A stretch of DNA of 64,000 nt from Bog-473 sp963824195 (GTDB taxonomy: Bacteria > Actinomycetota > Acidimicrobiia > Acidimicrobiales > RAAP-2), in contig CAWGOJ010000021.1 of NCBI GenBank assembly GCA_963824195.1, positions 90,993-154,992 of the forward strand, written 5' to 3'. This document shows positions 30,683 to 40,837 of the stretch, piece by piece. Position 1 is the first letter of the stretch. Each line of letters starts with the position of its first letter. The notes under the pieces are model-generated. The model was given only the letters and a program-made list of their open reading frames with translations, was not told the DNA's origin and searched no databases. Position numbers and translations under genes: made by a program.

Positions 30683-30818
30683 CCCCCTTGGCCATCGGCG
30701 GACCCTAACCGGCGGATACCGGGGCCGGGATCGACCTTGGCGCGTGCCCAGTCCGCGTCTGGTCTCCCTCACCGGTGACACACATGATGCCGATTCGCTG
30801 GCGCTGGGTTATACCGGT

Positions 30819-31589
30819 GTGGTGCGTGGGCACCGCCTCCTTCTCGGCATCGCCGGCGTGGCCCTCTGCGCGTGGTGTGGATGGGTGAGCGTCTTTCACC
30901 GCTCCACCGCACCGGCGGAGATCACCTGGGTGCTCTCACTCGGGGCCGTGATCGCGGTCGACCTCACGCTGTGGCGCGGCACACGGGGGAAGCGGTTCGG
31001 CTGCCACCTCCCACCGGTCGACGACCCTTGGCCGCGTCCGGGCCGAGGGGGAGGCCGGCTGGCCCTGCGAGGCGTGGCGCCGTGGATCGTGCTGTTCGTG
31101 GTGGCGCTCGCCTGGGACGTGCTGGGCATCGACACCGGCCCGCACCAGTACCACCTCACGATCAGCGCGCTGGCACAGGCCTACCGGCCAATGAATGCCG
31201 CCCTCCTCCTCGTATGGATATTGGCCGGGATCGGCTACGAGGCCGCCAGGGCGAGGGCGCCTGTGGGCGACACGAGCATCCCGGCATCTCCGGCGACGCC
31301 GGGTCCGGATACTCCCGGGCCCGGCGCCACCGTCGGCGCGGGCATGCTCACCCTCGGCGGTCACGCCGTCGGCCCGGGACTGCTCCTGCCCTCGAGCCCA
31401 CCGATCGGGGTCGCCTTCTGGATCGCCGTCCTTATCGCCGGACTCCTGGTGGACCTGGTTGCCCGCCAGTCACACGGCCGGGTGGCGAACGCCGAGGAGT
31501 TCGTCCGCTTCATCTCCTCGTCGACGATCCCGAACATCGCCCTGATCGCGGCGTGGGTGTTCGCGGGATATCACCTGTTCGCGCGCTGA
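30819..31589 (+). CDS. Membrane protein of unknown function
   Basis: About 256 residues with six predicted membrane segments (about 6-24, 36-53, 88-107, 128-146, 198-220, 236-254). A conserved-looking motif IDTGPHQYHLTISALAQAYR follows the third helix, and a Pro/Ala-rich cytoplasmic linker lies at about 150-190. No family recognised. The frame is open far upstream through the divergent MFS gene; GTG 30819 (or 30822) is the first start placing the N-terminus before the first helix, without a strong ribosome site. Confidence 0.6.
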   Translation: MVRGHRLLLGIAGVALCAWCGWVSVFHRSTAPAEITWVLSLGAVIAVDLTLWRGTRGKRFGCHLPPVDDPWPRPGRGGGRLALRGVAPWIVLFVVALAWDVLGIDTGPHQYHLTISALAQAYRPMNAALLLVWILAGIGYEAARARAPVGDTSIPASPATPGPDTPGPGATVGAGMLTLGGHAVGPGLLLPSSPPIGVAFWIAVLIAGLLVDLVARQSHGRVANAEEFVRFISSSTIPNIALIAAWVFAGYHLFAR

Positions 31590-31599
31590 CCTCGGATTG

Positions 31600-32181
31600 C
31601 TAGCGGGCGTTGCACACCACGCTGGCATCCGATGGCGTGCCCGCAAACGTGCCTCCCTGGATTCCCTCGACCGCAACTGACTCTGTGATCGAGGCCGAAT
31701 CCGTCGCGGAGGATCCGACTTCGGCCACCGTGGATCCAACGACCCGGCCTGAACGGAGCACGTCGATCCTGCAGGAGAGAGGCCTATGAGCTGAGCTCAC
31801 GATGAAGGTCACCCGTTCGGCAGGTGCCGCCTTGGCGACGAGCGGGCTCTTCGGCTGCAAAACCGCAGAGACGGAAGACACCTTCGCTTCCGCGCCCCCC
31901 GACGACTCAGAACCGGAGGTCGCGTTCGGAGCTGCAGCATTTCCCGATGTCGCCGCGGTCCCTGAGGCACCCGGTGTCGCTGTCGAATCACCGCCGCAGC
32001 TCGCGAACGCTGCGCCGACGCACAGTGCCGCTACCACGGCCGCCGACGCGTGGAGCACTGAGCAATCGTAGCTGAGTGCCACGGGATATTGAGTTGAACC
32101 ATCAGAGTTTGTGTCGAGTTTGTGCGGGCGCGCTCCGACGACCACGGTGGGCGACCCGTGAATGACCCAATCCTGCTTCAC
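31600..32181 (-). CDS. Putative lipoprotein, unknown function
   Basis: A protein of up to 193 residues. It has a hydrophobic stretch ending in a lipobox-like AFASCGG (Cys near residue 62), then a Ser/Thr/Ala/Gly-rich linker and a C-terminal domain of about 90 residues. The lipobox position suggests a start nearer GTG 32082 or GTG 32058, giving a 20-30 residue signal peptide, but neither has a good ribosome site, so the longest frame is given. Converges on the membrane protein (10 nt between stops). Confidence 0.5.
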   Translation of the reverse strand: MKQDWVIHGSPTVVVGARPHKLDTNSDGSTQYPVALSYDCSVLHASAAVVAALCVGAAFASCGGDSTATPGASGTAATSGNAAAPNATSGSESSGGAEAKVSSVSAVLQPKSPLVAKAAPAERVTFIVSSAHRPLSCRIDVLRSGRVVGSTVAEVGSSATDSASITESVAVEGIQGGTFAGTPSDASVVCNAR

Positions 32182-32325
32182 AGCGGCGATCGATCATCGG
32201 TCTGGCGGGTGAAAGCAGCGATGATGTGAGGTCCGCCTTGGGCGGCACGTTTGTGCAAGGGCAGTCCACGCGATTCGTTACACCCTGCTCCAACCGGGGA
32301 TACTGCGCTCTACTAACTTCTCCGG

Positions 32326-32373
32326 GTGGAGGTGAAGGGACTCGAACCCTCGGCCTCTACATTGCGAATGTGT
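32326..32373 (-). tRNA. tRNA-Ala(CGC)-like 3'-half remnant
   Basis: On the minus strand the segment reads as an anticodon loop TTCGCAA, a variable region, a T arm GAGGG-TTCGAGT-CCCTT and an acceptor strand CACCTCC followed by ACC. The matching 5' half (GGAGGTG and a D arm) is not found upstream, and the anticodon stem has only three pairs, so this is a fragment and not a working tRNA. Islands commonly integrate at tRNA 3' ends and carry such a fragment. Confidence 0.55.
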
Positions 32374-32472
32374 GGCTCTCAGTGTTTTGACCAGGTGCTT
32401 TCCGAGGACTTTCCTGGTTGCGGCGTTGCGATCCTCTCAGGTTCCCTCACGATCCCTCCCCTTCCCGCACGG

Positions 32473-32494
32473 TAAAGACACGTAAAGACACGCT
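32473..32494 (+). repeat. Tandem TAAAGACACG decamer pair
   Basis: Two head-to-tail copies of TAAAGACACG followed by CT. The same unit occurs at 40838-40859, 41179-41200 and, with one change, 52929-52950, always at an edge of the accessory blocks. Arm-type integrase sites often look like this; the role is inferred. Confidence 0.6.
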
Positions 32495-32559
32495 CGGACG
32501 GCGGCTGGGCGCGCTGGCGTGACCTCGCAGTCGGAACGGTCAGCCCGAAACCGCGCGCC

Positions 32560-32928
32560 TCACCCATTCGGGAGCGGCCCGATCCAGCGCTCGCTGCCTG
32601 TCAACCCGTCGGGGTGGTCATGCAGCACCTTCTCGATTGCGCCCGCGAGCGCAGTGGCGGCAGCGCGACTGCGGGTCCGCGTCGAGGGCACCAAGATCAG
32701 GCCCCCATGCGTCCGTCCCTGCGCAAGCCGCTCGGCGGCGAGCGGCCGAAAGTCCTTGATGTTGTTGGTGACTACGGCGCGCCCTTCGCCGGTCGCGACC
32801 TCGAGGATGGTCGAGTCGATACTTCCGACGAGATCGACGCGCTCGACGACAGCAACAACGTCATAGCCCGCCTCGCGCAACAGCACTGCGATCTGCGGCG
32901 AGAGCTGCTCGTCCAGGAGGGCCTTCAC
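32560..32928 (-). CDS. PIN-like toxin (DUF5615 family)
   Basis: A 122-residue protein beginning MKALLDEQLSPQIAVLLREA, the hallmark of DUF5615 PIN-like proteins, with acidic residues at positions typical of PIN nucleases (Asp/Glu near 6-7, Asp near 37, TNNIKDFRPLA near 74-84). Probably an RNase toxin. Its GTG start overlaps the antitoxin stop as GTGA, a classical arrangement for type II pairs. It lies just inside the left repeat. Confidence 0.75.
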   Translation of the reverse strand: MKALLDEQLSPQIAVLLREAGYDVVAVVERVDLVGSIDSTILEVATGEGRAVVTNNIKDFRPLAAERLAQGRTHGGLILVPSTRTRSRAAATALAGAIEKVLHDHPDGLTGSERWIGPLPNG

Positions 32929-33338
32929 ACACGGAGTGCTTGCTCACCAGCGGCGGCCGCGGCGCGACCCCGTTCGTACTCGGACTCATTGCTTTCGATC
33001 TCAGTATCGATCTCACCGCGATATTCGCCGTAGTAGGCCGCGGCGGCTTCCACCAGTCCGGCTGGGACCTGTAGGTACTGGGCTGCCAGTGGAATGGACC
33101 CATCGTTGTCTCGGACGGTGGCGATGACCTCCCAGACATCCAGCCCGCGGCCGATCAGGCTGGCGCGTCGCCCGCTGGGTCCATCGAGAAAATGAATCAA
33201 TGGATGCATGTCGTGCCGAAGCCCCTCCTCGACGTAACGCTGCGCCAGGGTCCGTTCTGGCAGATGGGCGCGATGAGCCCGCTCGGTGAGCCGCTCTTTC
33301 GTGCCGGGTGCGAGCCGCAAGGTGTAGTGATCGGCCAT
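32925..33338 (-). CDS. Antitoxin with DUF433-type domain
   Basis: About 137 residues. The N-terminal part (DHYTLRLAPGTKERLTERAH) resembles a ribbon-helix-helix DNA-binding segment, and the C-terminal half has a DUF433-like helix-turn-helix (GRGLDVWEVIATVRDNDGSI, AAQYLQVPAGLVEAAAAYY). DUF433 partners of DUF5615 toxins are common. ATG 33338 (MADHY) is chosen over an upstream start because it begins at the DNA-binding domain, and the putative operator then lies directly upstream. Confidence 0.7.
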   Translation of the reverse strand: MADHYTLRLAPGTKERLTERAHRAHLPERTLAQRYVEEGLRHDMHPLIHFLDGPSGRRASLIGRGLDVWEVIATVRDNDGSIPLAAQYLQVPAGLVEAAAAYYGEYRGEIDTEIESNESEYERGRAAAAAGEQALRV

Positions 33339-33378
33339 GTGACATAGTGTACCACCCTGTGCCACAGCGTGTCACCAC
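33339..33378 (-). promoter_or_regulatory. Putative autoregulatory operator of the toxin-antitoxin pair
   Basis: Immediately upstream of the antitoxin start are repeats TGTACCAC (33348), TGTGCCAC (33358) and TGTCACCAC (33370), at 10-12 bp spacing (about one helical turn), framed by GTGACA (33339) and TGTCAC (33370). Such arrays usually bind the antitoxin itself. The following 33379-33746 contains no gene that I can recognise. Confidence 0.45.
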
Positions 33379-33746
33379 GGCGAAGCCACTCGGCGCTCGC
33401 CCGGCGCCGCCAACGTCTCGGGGGCGGCCGGCGCAGGAAGCCGAGAGCCACGGTGGAGAGCTCGGGGCGACGGGGGCTTCTTGTAGGAGCATGGGCAGCG
33501 GTTGATTCGAGCTGGTGGGGAAGTGATCGGCGTCAGCCGTGATCGGCTGCCGCCTGTCCGACCACAGCTCTTCGGATCCGTCTTACATCCGGGATCGTGA
33601 TGAATGGATATCGACATGCCATCGGCCCGTTCGTTTGACACAGGTTGGATCGATTTGGTCATTCGGGTGTCACACCGCGGTCGTAGTCTCTGCGTATTCC
33701 GGTACGGGCATCCGGTCACCACGCGGTTCCCTGAGGTAGCGCAAGC

Positions 33747-35192
33747 ATGAAGTATGACGAGATAGACCAGCTTCGTACGCACCACGCGGCCTGGGCACTC
33801 TTGCGGTCGAACAACGCGACACTCGTTCTGAGTTTCCTCGGTCGCATCTTCGTGGAGCACAACGCGGGAGACGTCGCCGCATCGGCATTGGCCAGTGAGC
33901 TTGACGAGGAGCTGTACGCATTGAACCAGCGTCTTGGTGAGGAGAGATTCCCAAAACCGGCGTCCGAGTATCTGGACGACTGGGCTTCACCGGACCACGG
34001 GTGGCTACGGAAGTTCTACCCGCCTGGCTCCGACGAGGCCCGATTCGACTTGGTCCCAGCGGTCGAAAAGGCACTGCGATGGGTGGAGGACTTGCGAACC
34101 AGGGAGTTCATCGGTACCGAGTCCCGCCTGAACACCATTTTCGAGTTGCTGCGCCAGATGGTCTTCGGCGCGGAGAACGATCCGGATCGCCGATTGGTCG
34201 AGCTGCGGCGTCGCCGGGCCGAGCTGGACGAGGAAATCGCCCGAGCCGAGCGGGGTGAGGTGACGATGCTGGACCCGGTGAGCCAGCGCGACCGCTACCA
34301 GCAGTTCTCTCGCACCGCCCGCGAGCTGCTGTCGGATTTCCGCGAGGTGGAGGAGAACTTCCGGCGCCTCGACCGCAACCTGCGCCAGCAGATCGCCGGC
34401 TGGAACGGATCGAAGGGCGCCCTCCTCGACGAGGCGCTGGGCAGCCGCAACAGCATCGCCGAATCCGACCAGGGCCAGAGCTTCCAGGCGTTCTACGACT
34501 TCTTGCTCTCCCACCAGCGCCAAGCCGAGCTGACCGATCTGCTGGAGCGACTACGGGAGATCGACGAGATCAACGACCAAGACGATCGGCTGGCTCGCAT
34601 CCATTTCGACTGGATCGACGCCAGCGACCGGACCCAGGCCACGGTCCGGCTGCTGTCCGAGCAACTTCGCCGCTTTCTCGACGACCAGGTGTGGCTCGAG
34701 AACCGCCGGGTCTTCGACCTGCTGCGCAGCATTGAGGCCAAGGCCCTCAAGGTCCGGGACCTCCGCAGCCGCGGTGACCATGGAGATGGATGACACCACT
34801 GTGTCGGTCGGACTGCCGACCGAGCGACCCATGTATCGTCGCCCGACCGTCACCGCCATCGACAGCGCTCAGGTGCAAGAGGGTTCTGCCGACTTCGACT
34901 CGTCGGCCCTGGTGAGCCAGATGTTCATCGACCGCGACGACCTGCTCCGTCGGGTGTGGGACACGCTGGGGCCTCGGGACCAGGTCGGCCTGCGGGAGGT
35001 CGTGGCCGGGGCCCCGCTCGAGCAGGGACTTGCCGAGTTGGTCGGGCTACCTCTCGCTGATCGAGCCGGGCCTGGCGGTGGTTTTCGATGACCAGGAGCG
35101 GGAGCAGATCACTGTGGAGCGCCGAGGAGGTCGAGCGTGTCGCCGAGCTACCTAGGGTCAGCTTCAGCCGCGACCGGATGGAGACCTCGTGA
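33747..35192 (+). pseudogene. jetA: Wadjet protein JetA (DUF3375), frameshifted
   Basis: JetA is the kleisin-like subunit of the SMC-type Wadjet complex that cleaves closed-circular plasmid DNA. The first 340 residues are intact (RTHHAAWALLRSNNATLVLS; a heptad-rich section 160-290), then the phase changes near 34770 (continuing MYRRPTVTAIDSAQVQEG), near 35045 (LSLIEPGLAVVFDDQERE) and near 35115, ending WSAEEVERVAELPRVSFSR. Rejoined length is about 480 residues, normal for the family. ATG 33747 has GAGGT upstream. The stop overlaps the jetB GTG. Confidence 0.8.
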
Positions 35193-35800
35193 TCGATGAT
35201 GTAGACGTGACAGCTTCGCCGGGCCCGTCGGACCTGTCGGTCGTGGTCATCCACTTGATGAAGGGTCCCGTCTACCGCGACACCCACGAGAAGCCCTGGG
35301 CCCTCCTGCTCGATCTGCGCAATCAGGTCAGTGACTACGTGTCGGTGCTGGGCCTCCAAGTGGTGGCGGACGAGTCCGAGGGGTACGCCTACTTGCGCAG
35401 CCTCCCGGTCGACGACGGGGTCGAGTTGCCCCGGCTAGTCGCCCGGCGGCCCCTGTCCTTCCACACCAGTGTCCTCCTGGCTTTGATGCGCAAGCGGCTG
35501 GCCGAGTTCGACGCCAGCAGTTCCGAGACCAGGCTGATGCTGACCCGCGAGCAGATCGTGGAGATGCTCCGGCTGTACCTGCCGACCGTCGACCAACGAG
35601 GCCCGCATGGTGGACAGCATCGACGCCAATATCAACCGGGTGGTGGAGATGGGGTTCCTGCGCCGCTCCGCGGGCGAGGAGGATCTCTTCGAGGTTCGCC
35701 GCATCCTCAAGGCGTACGTCGACGGGCAGTGGCTGGCGGAATTCGATGCGCGGCTCGACGAGTACGTAGACGAGCTGGCCGTAGCCGGAGCGACGGCTGA
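35189..35800 (+). pseudogene. jetB: Wadjet protein JetB (DUF4194), frameshifted
   Basis: JetB is the KITE-like subunit that bridges JetA and the JetC heads. The N-terminal section (SVVVIHLMKGPVYRDTHEKP; YLRSLPVDDG; PLSFHTSVLLALMRKRLAEF) and a later section in another phase (RVVEMGFLRRSAGEEDLFEV, RRILKAYVDGQWL) make a normal JetB of about 200 residues. The breaks are near 35590 and near 35780, where phase returns so that TGA at 35798-35800 overlaps the jetC ATG. Confidence 0.8.
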
Positions 35801-38800
35801 TGACGTCGGCCCTGTTCAACCTCATGGATCTCGACGGCATCCAGCCGGACCGACTGTCCGGCTGTCGTCTGCGGCGGCTGGAGGTCTACAACTGGGGCAC
35901 GTTCGACAAGAACGTTTGGTCCTTCGACATCGGGGGCCGCAACGCTCTGCTGACCGGCGACATCGGCTCGGGCAAGTCGACCCTGGTCGACGCCATCACC
36001 ACCCTGGTGCTACCCGCCCACAAGATCTCCTATAACCGGGCGGCTGGCGCAGAAACGCGTGAGCGGGACCTGCGGTCCTACGTGGAAGGGCACTACAAGT
36101 CGGAGCGAAACGAGACCACCGGAGCGTCCCGCCCGGTGGGCCTGCGTGACACCCGCCATTTCTCCGTGATACTCGGCATATTCGCCAACGTCGACTTTGC
36201 CACCACGGTCACATTGGCCCAGGTATTCCGGGCCCGGGAGCCGGCCGGGCCAGCCCGAGCGGTTCTTCGTGGTCGCCGACTGCCGACCTGTCGATCACGC
36301 CAGGACTTCTCCGACTTCGGGACGGAGCTCTGCCGGGCTGAAGCGCCGGCTGCGCGACATCGGGGCGCGCACTCTACGACACCTTCCCCGAGTACGGCAA
36401 GGACTTCCGGCGTCGCCTCGGCATCGAGTCCGAACAGGCCATGGAGCTGTTCCACCAGACCGTGTCGATGAAGGCGGTGGACAACCTCAACGACTTCGTC
36501 CGCAGCCACATGCTCGAGCCATTCGATACCAGGGCCCACATCGACTCTCTCGTGGAGCACTTCGAAAACCTCACCCAGGCGCATGAGGCCGTGGTGCGGG
36601 CCCGCGACCAGCTCGAACTCCTGGAGCCGATGATGGTCGCCGACTCGACTCCTACGACGAGCTGCGGAGCGACCGTCTCGTCGAAATCGGCCGCCAGCAG
36701 GAGGCCCTGCCGCTACTACTTCGCCGACCGCACCCGCTCGCTGTACGGCCGGCGGATCGAGGAGCTCGCAGCGCCGAGCTCGGAGCGAGATCGGCACCGA
36801 ACTGGCAGCGCAGAACTCCGTCATGAGAGGGCTGCGCACCGAGGAGAGCCAGTCTCAACATCCAGATCGCCGGCAACGGCGGCGATCGGCTGGCGGCCAT
36901 CGAGGCGAGATCGAGCGTCACCAGCAGGAGAAACCCCGCCGGAAGGAGAGGCTCGAGCGATTCAACCAGTCGTTGGAGGGGGCAGGCGCCGACAGGATCG
37001 GCAGTGCCGTGCAGTTCGCCGCCGCCAGGGAGCGGGCGGCGGTCCGACAGAGCCGAGATTGAACGAGAGCAAGCGGAGCGTCCAGAACCGTCTTACGACG
37101 AACGTTTCGACCAACGCAGAGTCGACGAGGACGCCAAGGCGATCAACGCCGAACTGCGCAGCCTCCAATCCCGCCCCACGAATCTGCCCAGCAGCAGCCT
37201 CGAGCTGCGGCCGCGGCTGTGCGCCGACCTTGACATCGACCCCGACGAGCTCCCTTTCGCGGGCGAGCTGATCCACGTCCGGGCGGAAGCGTCCGAATGG
37301 GAGGGGGCGGCCGAGCGGGTACTGCACTAGCTTTGCCCTCTCGTTGCTGGTTCCCAACCGGCACTACGAAGCGGTCGCCTCGTGGATCAACGAACGCCAC
37401 CTCGGAGCTCGAATCGTCTACTACCGGGTGCCTGCGGTGACGGCAGCGGCATCCGCGGCGGACCGCCGGACGGGCCACCCGCTGCTCTCGGACATGCTCG
37501 AGATCAAACCGGACTCGGGGCTCGGGGACGTGGTTGTCAGAGTGAGCTGGGCCGCCGGGCCAACCACGCCTGCGTCGACACCATTGCCGACTTCCGCGCC
37601 GCGGCCAAGGCGGTCACCCGGGCTGGGCAGATCAAGGACCGGGAACGCCACGAGAAGGACGACCGTCGCCGGATCGACGACCGCAGGGAGTACGTCCTCG
37701 GCTGGAGCAATCAGCCAGAAGATCGACGCCATGATCGAGCATGCCAGAGCGCTCCACCATCGCCAGTCGGGGTTATCGGCGACCGTCGAAGAACTGACAA
37801 AGACCGAGTCGGCGGTATCCGGGCGACTGCAATCGCTCGCCCGCCTCGACGGCTACACGGCCTGGGAAGACCTCGACTGGGAGTCGCTCGTCAACAAGAT
37901 CGCCGATCTCAATTCGGAGAGGGAGCGGATCCTGGTCGCCTCCAACCAGCTGGCGGCCCTCACCGAGGAGTTGCAGCGGGTCAGGAAGCAGATCGGCGAT
38001 TGCGACGCAGCACTGGAAGATCTGCAGAAGCAAAAGGGCGGTGCCGAGTCGCAGCAGTTGGCGGCCGAGGCGGAGTTGGCCCGGGTCGACCACATTCTGT
38101 CCGACCCCAGGGCGGCCGAAGTTGCCGCGGAGACGATCGACGCGATCGAAGTGCTGGTGGCGTCACAGCTCGGGCAGATGGCTACTGACGCGGCGGCGAT
38201 GACCGACACTCATCAGGCCGTTGGCTCGAACCTCCGCGATGAGCAGTCGAAGGCGCTGTCGACCCAGAATCGGGTCGGACAGCGGATCATTGCCCTGATG
38301 GGCGAGTTCAGGACGTTGTATCCGCAGGAAACCTCTGAGTTCGACGTCTCTGTCGAAGCCGGGTCTGAGTACCGCCAGCTCCACCAGCGCGTGGCCGAGG
38401 ACGACCTGCCCCGATTCGAGCAGGAGTTCAAGGACTACCTCAATCAGAACACCATCAGGGACATCGCCGGCTTCTCCGCGCAACTCAACAAGCAGGAGAA
38501 GCTCATTCGAGACCGGATAGAGACCATCAACGGCTCGCTGGTGGACATCGACTACAACGACGGCAGGTACATCCGCCTCGTTCCCGACCACACTCCAAAT
38601 ACCGATGTGCGGGAGTTTCGGACCGAGCTGCGGGCCTGCACCGACGACGTCGTCGGTGGAGGCCAGAGCGAGCAGTACTCGGAACAGAAATTCCTACAAG
38701 TCAAGCGCATCATCGACCGGTTCAAGGGCCGCGAAGGCATGACCGACCTAGATCGAAGCTGGACCCGCAGGGTCACTGATGTGCGGCAGTGGTTCGTGTT

Positions 38801-39251
38801 CTCCGCCTCCGAGCGCTGGCGCGACGACGACCGCGAGTACGAGCACTACACCGACTCGGCCGGGAAGTCGGGTGGTCAGAAGGAGAAGTTGGCGTACACG
38901 ATTCTGGCTGCGTCACTTGCATACCAGTTCAAGCTGGACTGGGGGGCGGAGCGCTCCAAGGCGTTCTGCTTCGTGGTCATAGACGAGGCGTTCAGCCGGG
39001 GTTCGGAGGTGTCGACCCGCTACGCACTCAGCCTGTTCACCCGACTCGGGCTGCAGCTGCTGATCGTGACCCCCCTGCAGAAGATCCACGTGATCGAACC
39101 ACACGTAGCGGCGGTCGGTTTCGTCGACAATCCCAATGGCAACTATTCTCGGCTGCAATCCCTCACCATCGCCGAGTACCGTCGTCGCCGCCTCGACCGC
39201 GACGGTGGCGAGCCGGAGTCCGTGCCGGCGGCGCAGGGTCTGGGGGCGTGA
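35800..39251 (+). pseudogene. jetC: Wadjet SMC-like ATPase JetC, multiply frameshifted
   Basis: The condensin-like motor of Wadjet. Walker A is LLTGDIGSGKSTLVDAI (about 48-64); the C-terminal part is intact and has the ABC signature SGGQKEKLAYTILAAS and Walker B FCFVVIDEAFSRGSE, enclosing long coiled-coil arms. From 35800 to 36230 and from about 37700 to 39251 the reading is clean. Between them the phase changes perhaps a dozen times, with coding pieces in all three frames (PERFFVVADCRPV, QDFSDFGTEL, LKRRLRDIGA, TFPEYGKDFRRRLGIE, YYFADRTRSLYGRRIEEL). Rejoined it would be about 1,150 residues. Either the consensus is poor here or this gene is decaying. Confidence 0.8.
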
Positions 39252-39267
39252 GATCGTCGACTCGAGC

Positions 39268-40492
39268 GTGAGATCGTCGACTTGGGCGTGGACCGGCGTC
39301 GAGCAGCTGGTTTCGACACTGCAGAAGCGGTGGGACACCGGCCGGTACCTGCGGGCCTACGCCGCCGATGAGAAGTGGGAGCCGATCACCCTCGGAGTCA
39401 AGGGTCCCGAGCGCGGCGGACTTCTTGGACCACTTCGACGAGGCCCGGAAGTGGGCCGCCGAATTCGAGCGGGATGCCGGTGTCCGCGGCACCGGGTCAG
39501 AGCGATTCTCCCTTGAGTACCGGACACTCCGAGGCCGCAACCTGGGCGTCAACCGGATACCGGCCCGGATGCGGATCGACACCTTCGAGCAGCTCTGCGA
39601 TCTGCTGAACCGGACGAGCGAGATTCGGGCCTTTGACAGCCTCCTCGAACAGACCCGACAGCGCATCCCGTCCGCCTCGTCATGGGTCGCCGGTCATCCG
39701 CTGGTCGCTCTGAACTACCGGGACGTCTGGGACAAGGTGCTCACAACCGTGGAGTGGATCACGACCTGTGAGAACCGTGAGCTCTACCTGCGCCAGATAG
39801 ACGTCCCGGGCGTGGACACCAAATTCGTGGAGGGGCACCGGAAGCTGCTGGACGAGCTGCTGACTGCCGTTCTGCCACCCGATCGCGTCGACCACTCCTG
39901 GCCCCGAGCCGACTTCGCCCGTCGTTTCGGTTTCCTCGCCAAACCGGGATACACCCGGTTCCGGCTGCTCGGTCGGAACCTGTCGGGGTTACCATCCGGT
40001 GTTACCGAGCTCATGCTTCGGACCGATGAACTGGCCGAACTGGCGCCCGATGTCACTACCGCCTTCGTGGTGGAAAACGAGGTGACCTATTTGGCGTTCC
40101 CTGAGGTGGCTGACTCAATCGTCGTTTTCGGCTCCGGATTCGCTTTGACCACACTTGGGGACTTGCCGTGGCTGCAGGACACGGAGATCGTCTACTGGGG
40201 GGACATTGACACTCACGGCTTCGACATCCTCAACCGCCTTCGAGGTCGTTTCGAATCCGTCCGGTCGATGCTCATGGACGCCGACACGCTCCTCGCCCAC
40301 GCCGAGCAGTGGGTCGTCGAACCCGCCCCGACCAGCCGGGCCCTTCCGTACCTCACCGCCGACGAGGCGTCGCTTTACCGTGACCTCGTAGAGGGACTGC
40401 ACGGACAGAGCATCCGCTTGGAGCAAGAGCGGGTGCGCTTCTCGTTGCTGCATCAGGCCCTTTCGCTGTGGCCGTCGAGGACGCCTTCCTGA
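39268..40492 (+). pseudogene. jetD: Wadjet nuclease subunit JetD (DUF3322/DUF2220), one frameshift
   Basis: JetD is the TOPRIM-containing subunit that nicks and cuts the trapped plasmid. The N-terminal 50 residues (WTGVEQLVSTLQKRWDTGRY; EKWEPITLGVKGP) are in one phase and the rest from SAADFLDHFDEARKWAAEFE in the next, one extra G near 39412 explaining the change. The TOPRIM-like motifs are FVVENEVTYLAFP and YWGDIDTHGFDILNRLR. GTG 39268 is the start in phase; an identical GTG 20 bp earlier overlaps the jetC stop but leads to a stop within eight codons. Confidence 0.82.
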
Positions 40493-40578
40493 TAACACCT
40501 TGTCGTCGGGTGGCCGGTCGCCCGCATCGCTGCCAGGTCCTGCTGCCCGTCGTCTACGGGATCGAATGGACGGCTGGG

Positions 40579-40606
40579 CAGTCGCGACTATGGCGACTGG
40601 GCCTTT
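40579..40606 (+). terminator. Terminator after jetD
   Basis: CAGTCGC (40579-40585) and GCGACTG (40593-40599) form a 7-bp stem with a 7-nt loop, followed by GGCCTTTT. It lies about 90 nt past the jetD stop and closes the operon. Confidence 0.55.
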
Positions 40607-40631
40607 TGTGGATTTCCATAATGTCGATCAG

Positions 40632-40681
40632 GTCCAGGTACCTATCGCTCCCAATTGTCCAGGTACCTATCGCTCTCAATT
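40632..40681 (+). repeat. Tandem 25-bp repeat, two copies
   Basis: Two adjacent 25-bp units starting GTCCAGGTACCTATCGCTC, at 40632-40656 and 40657-40681, differing at one base (C/T). Each holds the palindrome AGGTACCT. In the gene-free 780-bp stretch between jetD and the right island edge. Confidence 0.75.
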
Positions 40682-40790
40682 GATGAGTCGGACGCTCTTG
40701 CGGAATGCGGCCTGCGAGGACGGCGTCGATCGACCCGCCGACCGGCTTGGTGCTCGCCTACCCGCACTCGCAACATCCCGAATTCATCAG

Positions 40791-40832
40791 TTCCCTGAAA
40801 GAGCAGACTTTTTCCCTGAAAGAGCAGACTTT
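40791..40832 (+). repeat. Tandem 21-bp repeat, two exact copies
   Basis: The unit begins TTCCCTGAAAGAGCAGACTT and occupies 40791-40811 and 40812-40832 without a mismatch. A pair of TAAAGACACG decamers follows 5 bp later (40838-40859). Clustering of three kinds of direct repeat here suggests protein-binding arrays at an element end. Confidence 0.75.
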
Positions 40833-40837
40833 GTCGA

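Larger units (their letters stand above)
32326..32498. repeat. 173-bp direct repeat, left copy (att-like)
   Basis: Nearly identical to 41032-41204: the first roughly 130 bp match exactly, then a few mismatches, and both end with two TAAAGACACG decamers. The two copies are in the same orientation and enclose the toxin-antitoxin and Wadjet genes, as expected for attL/attR of an integrated island. The flanking bases outside differ. No integrase gene is present in between. The surrounding 32182-32559 has no gene. Confidence 0.75.
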
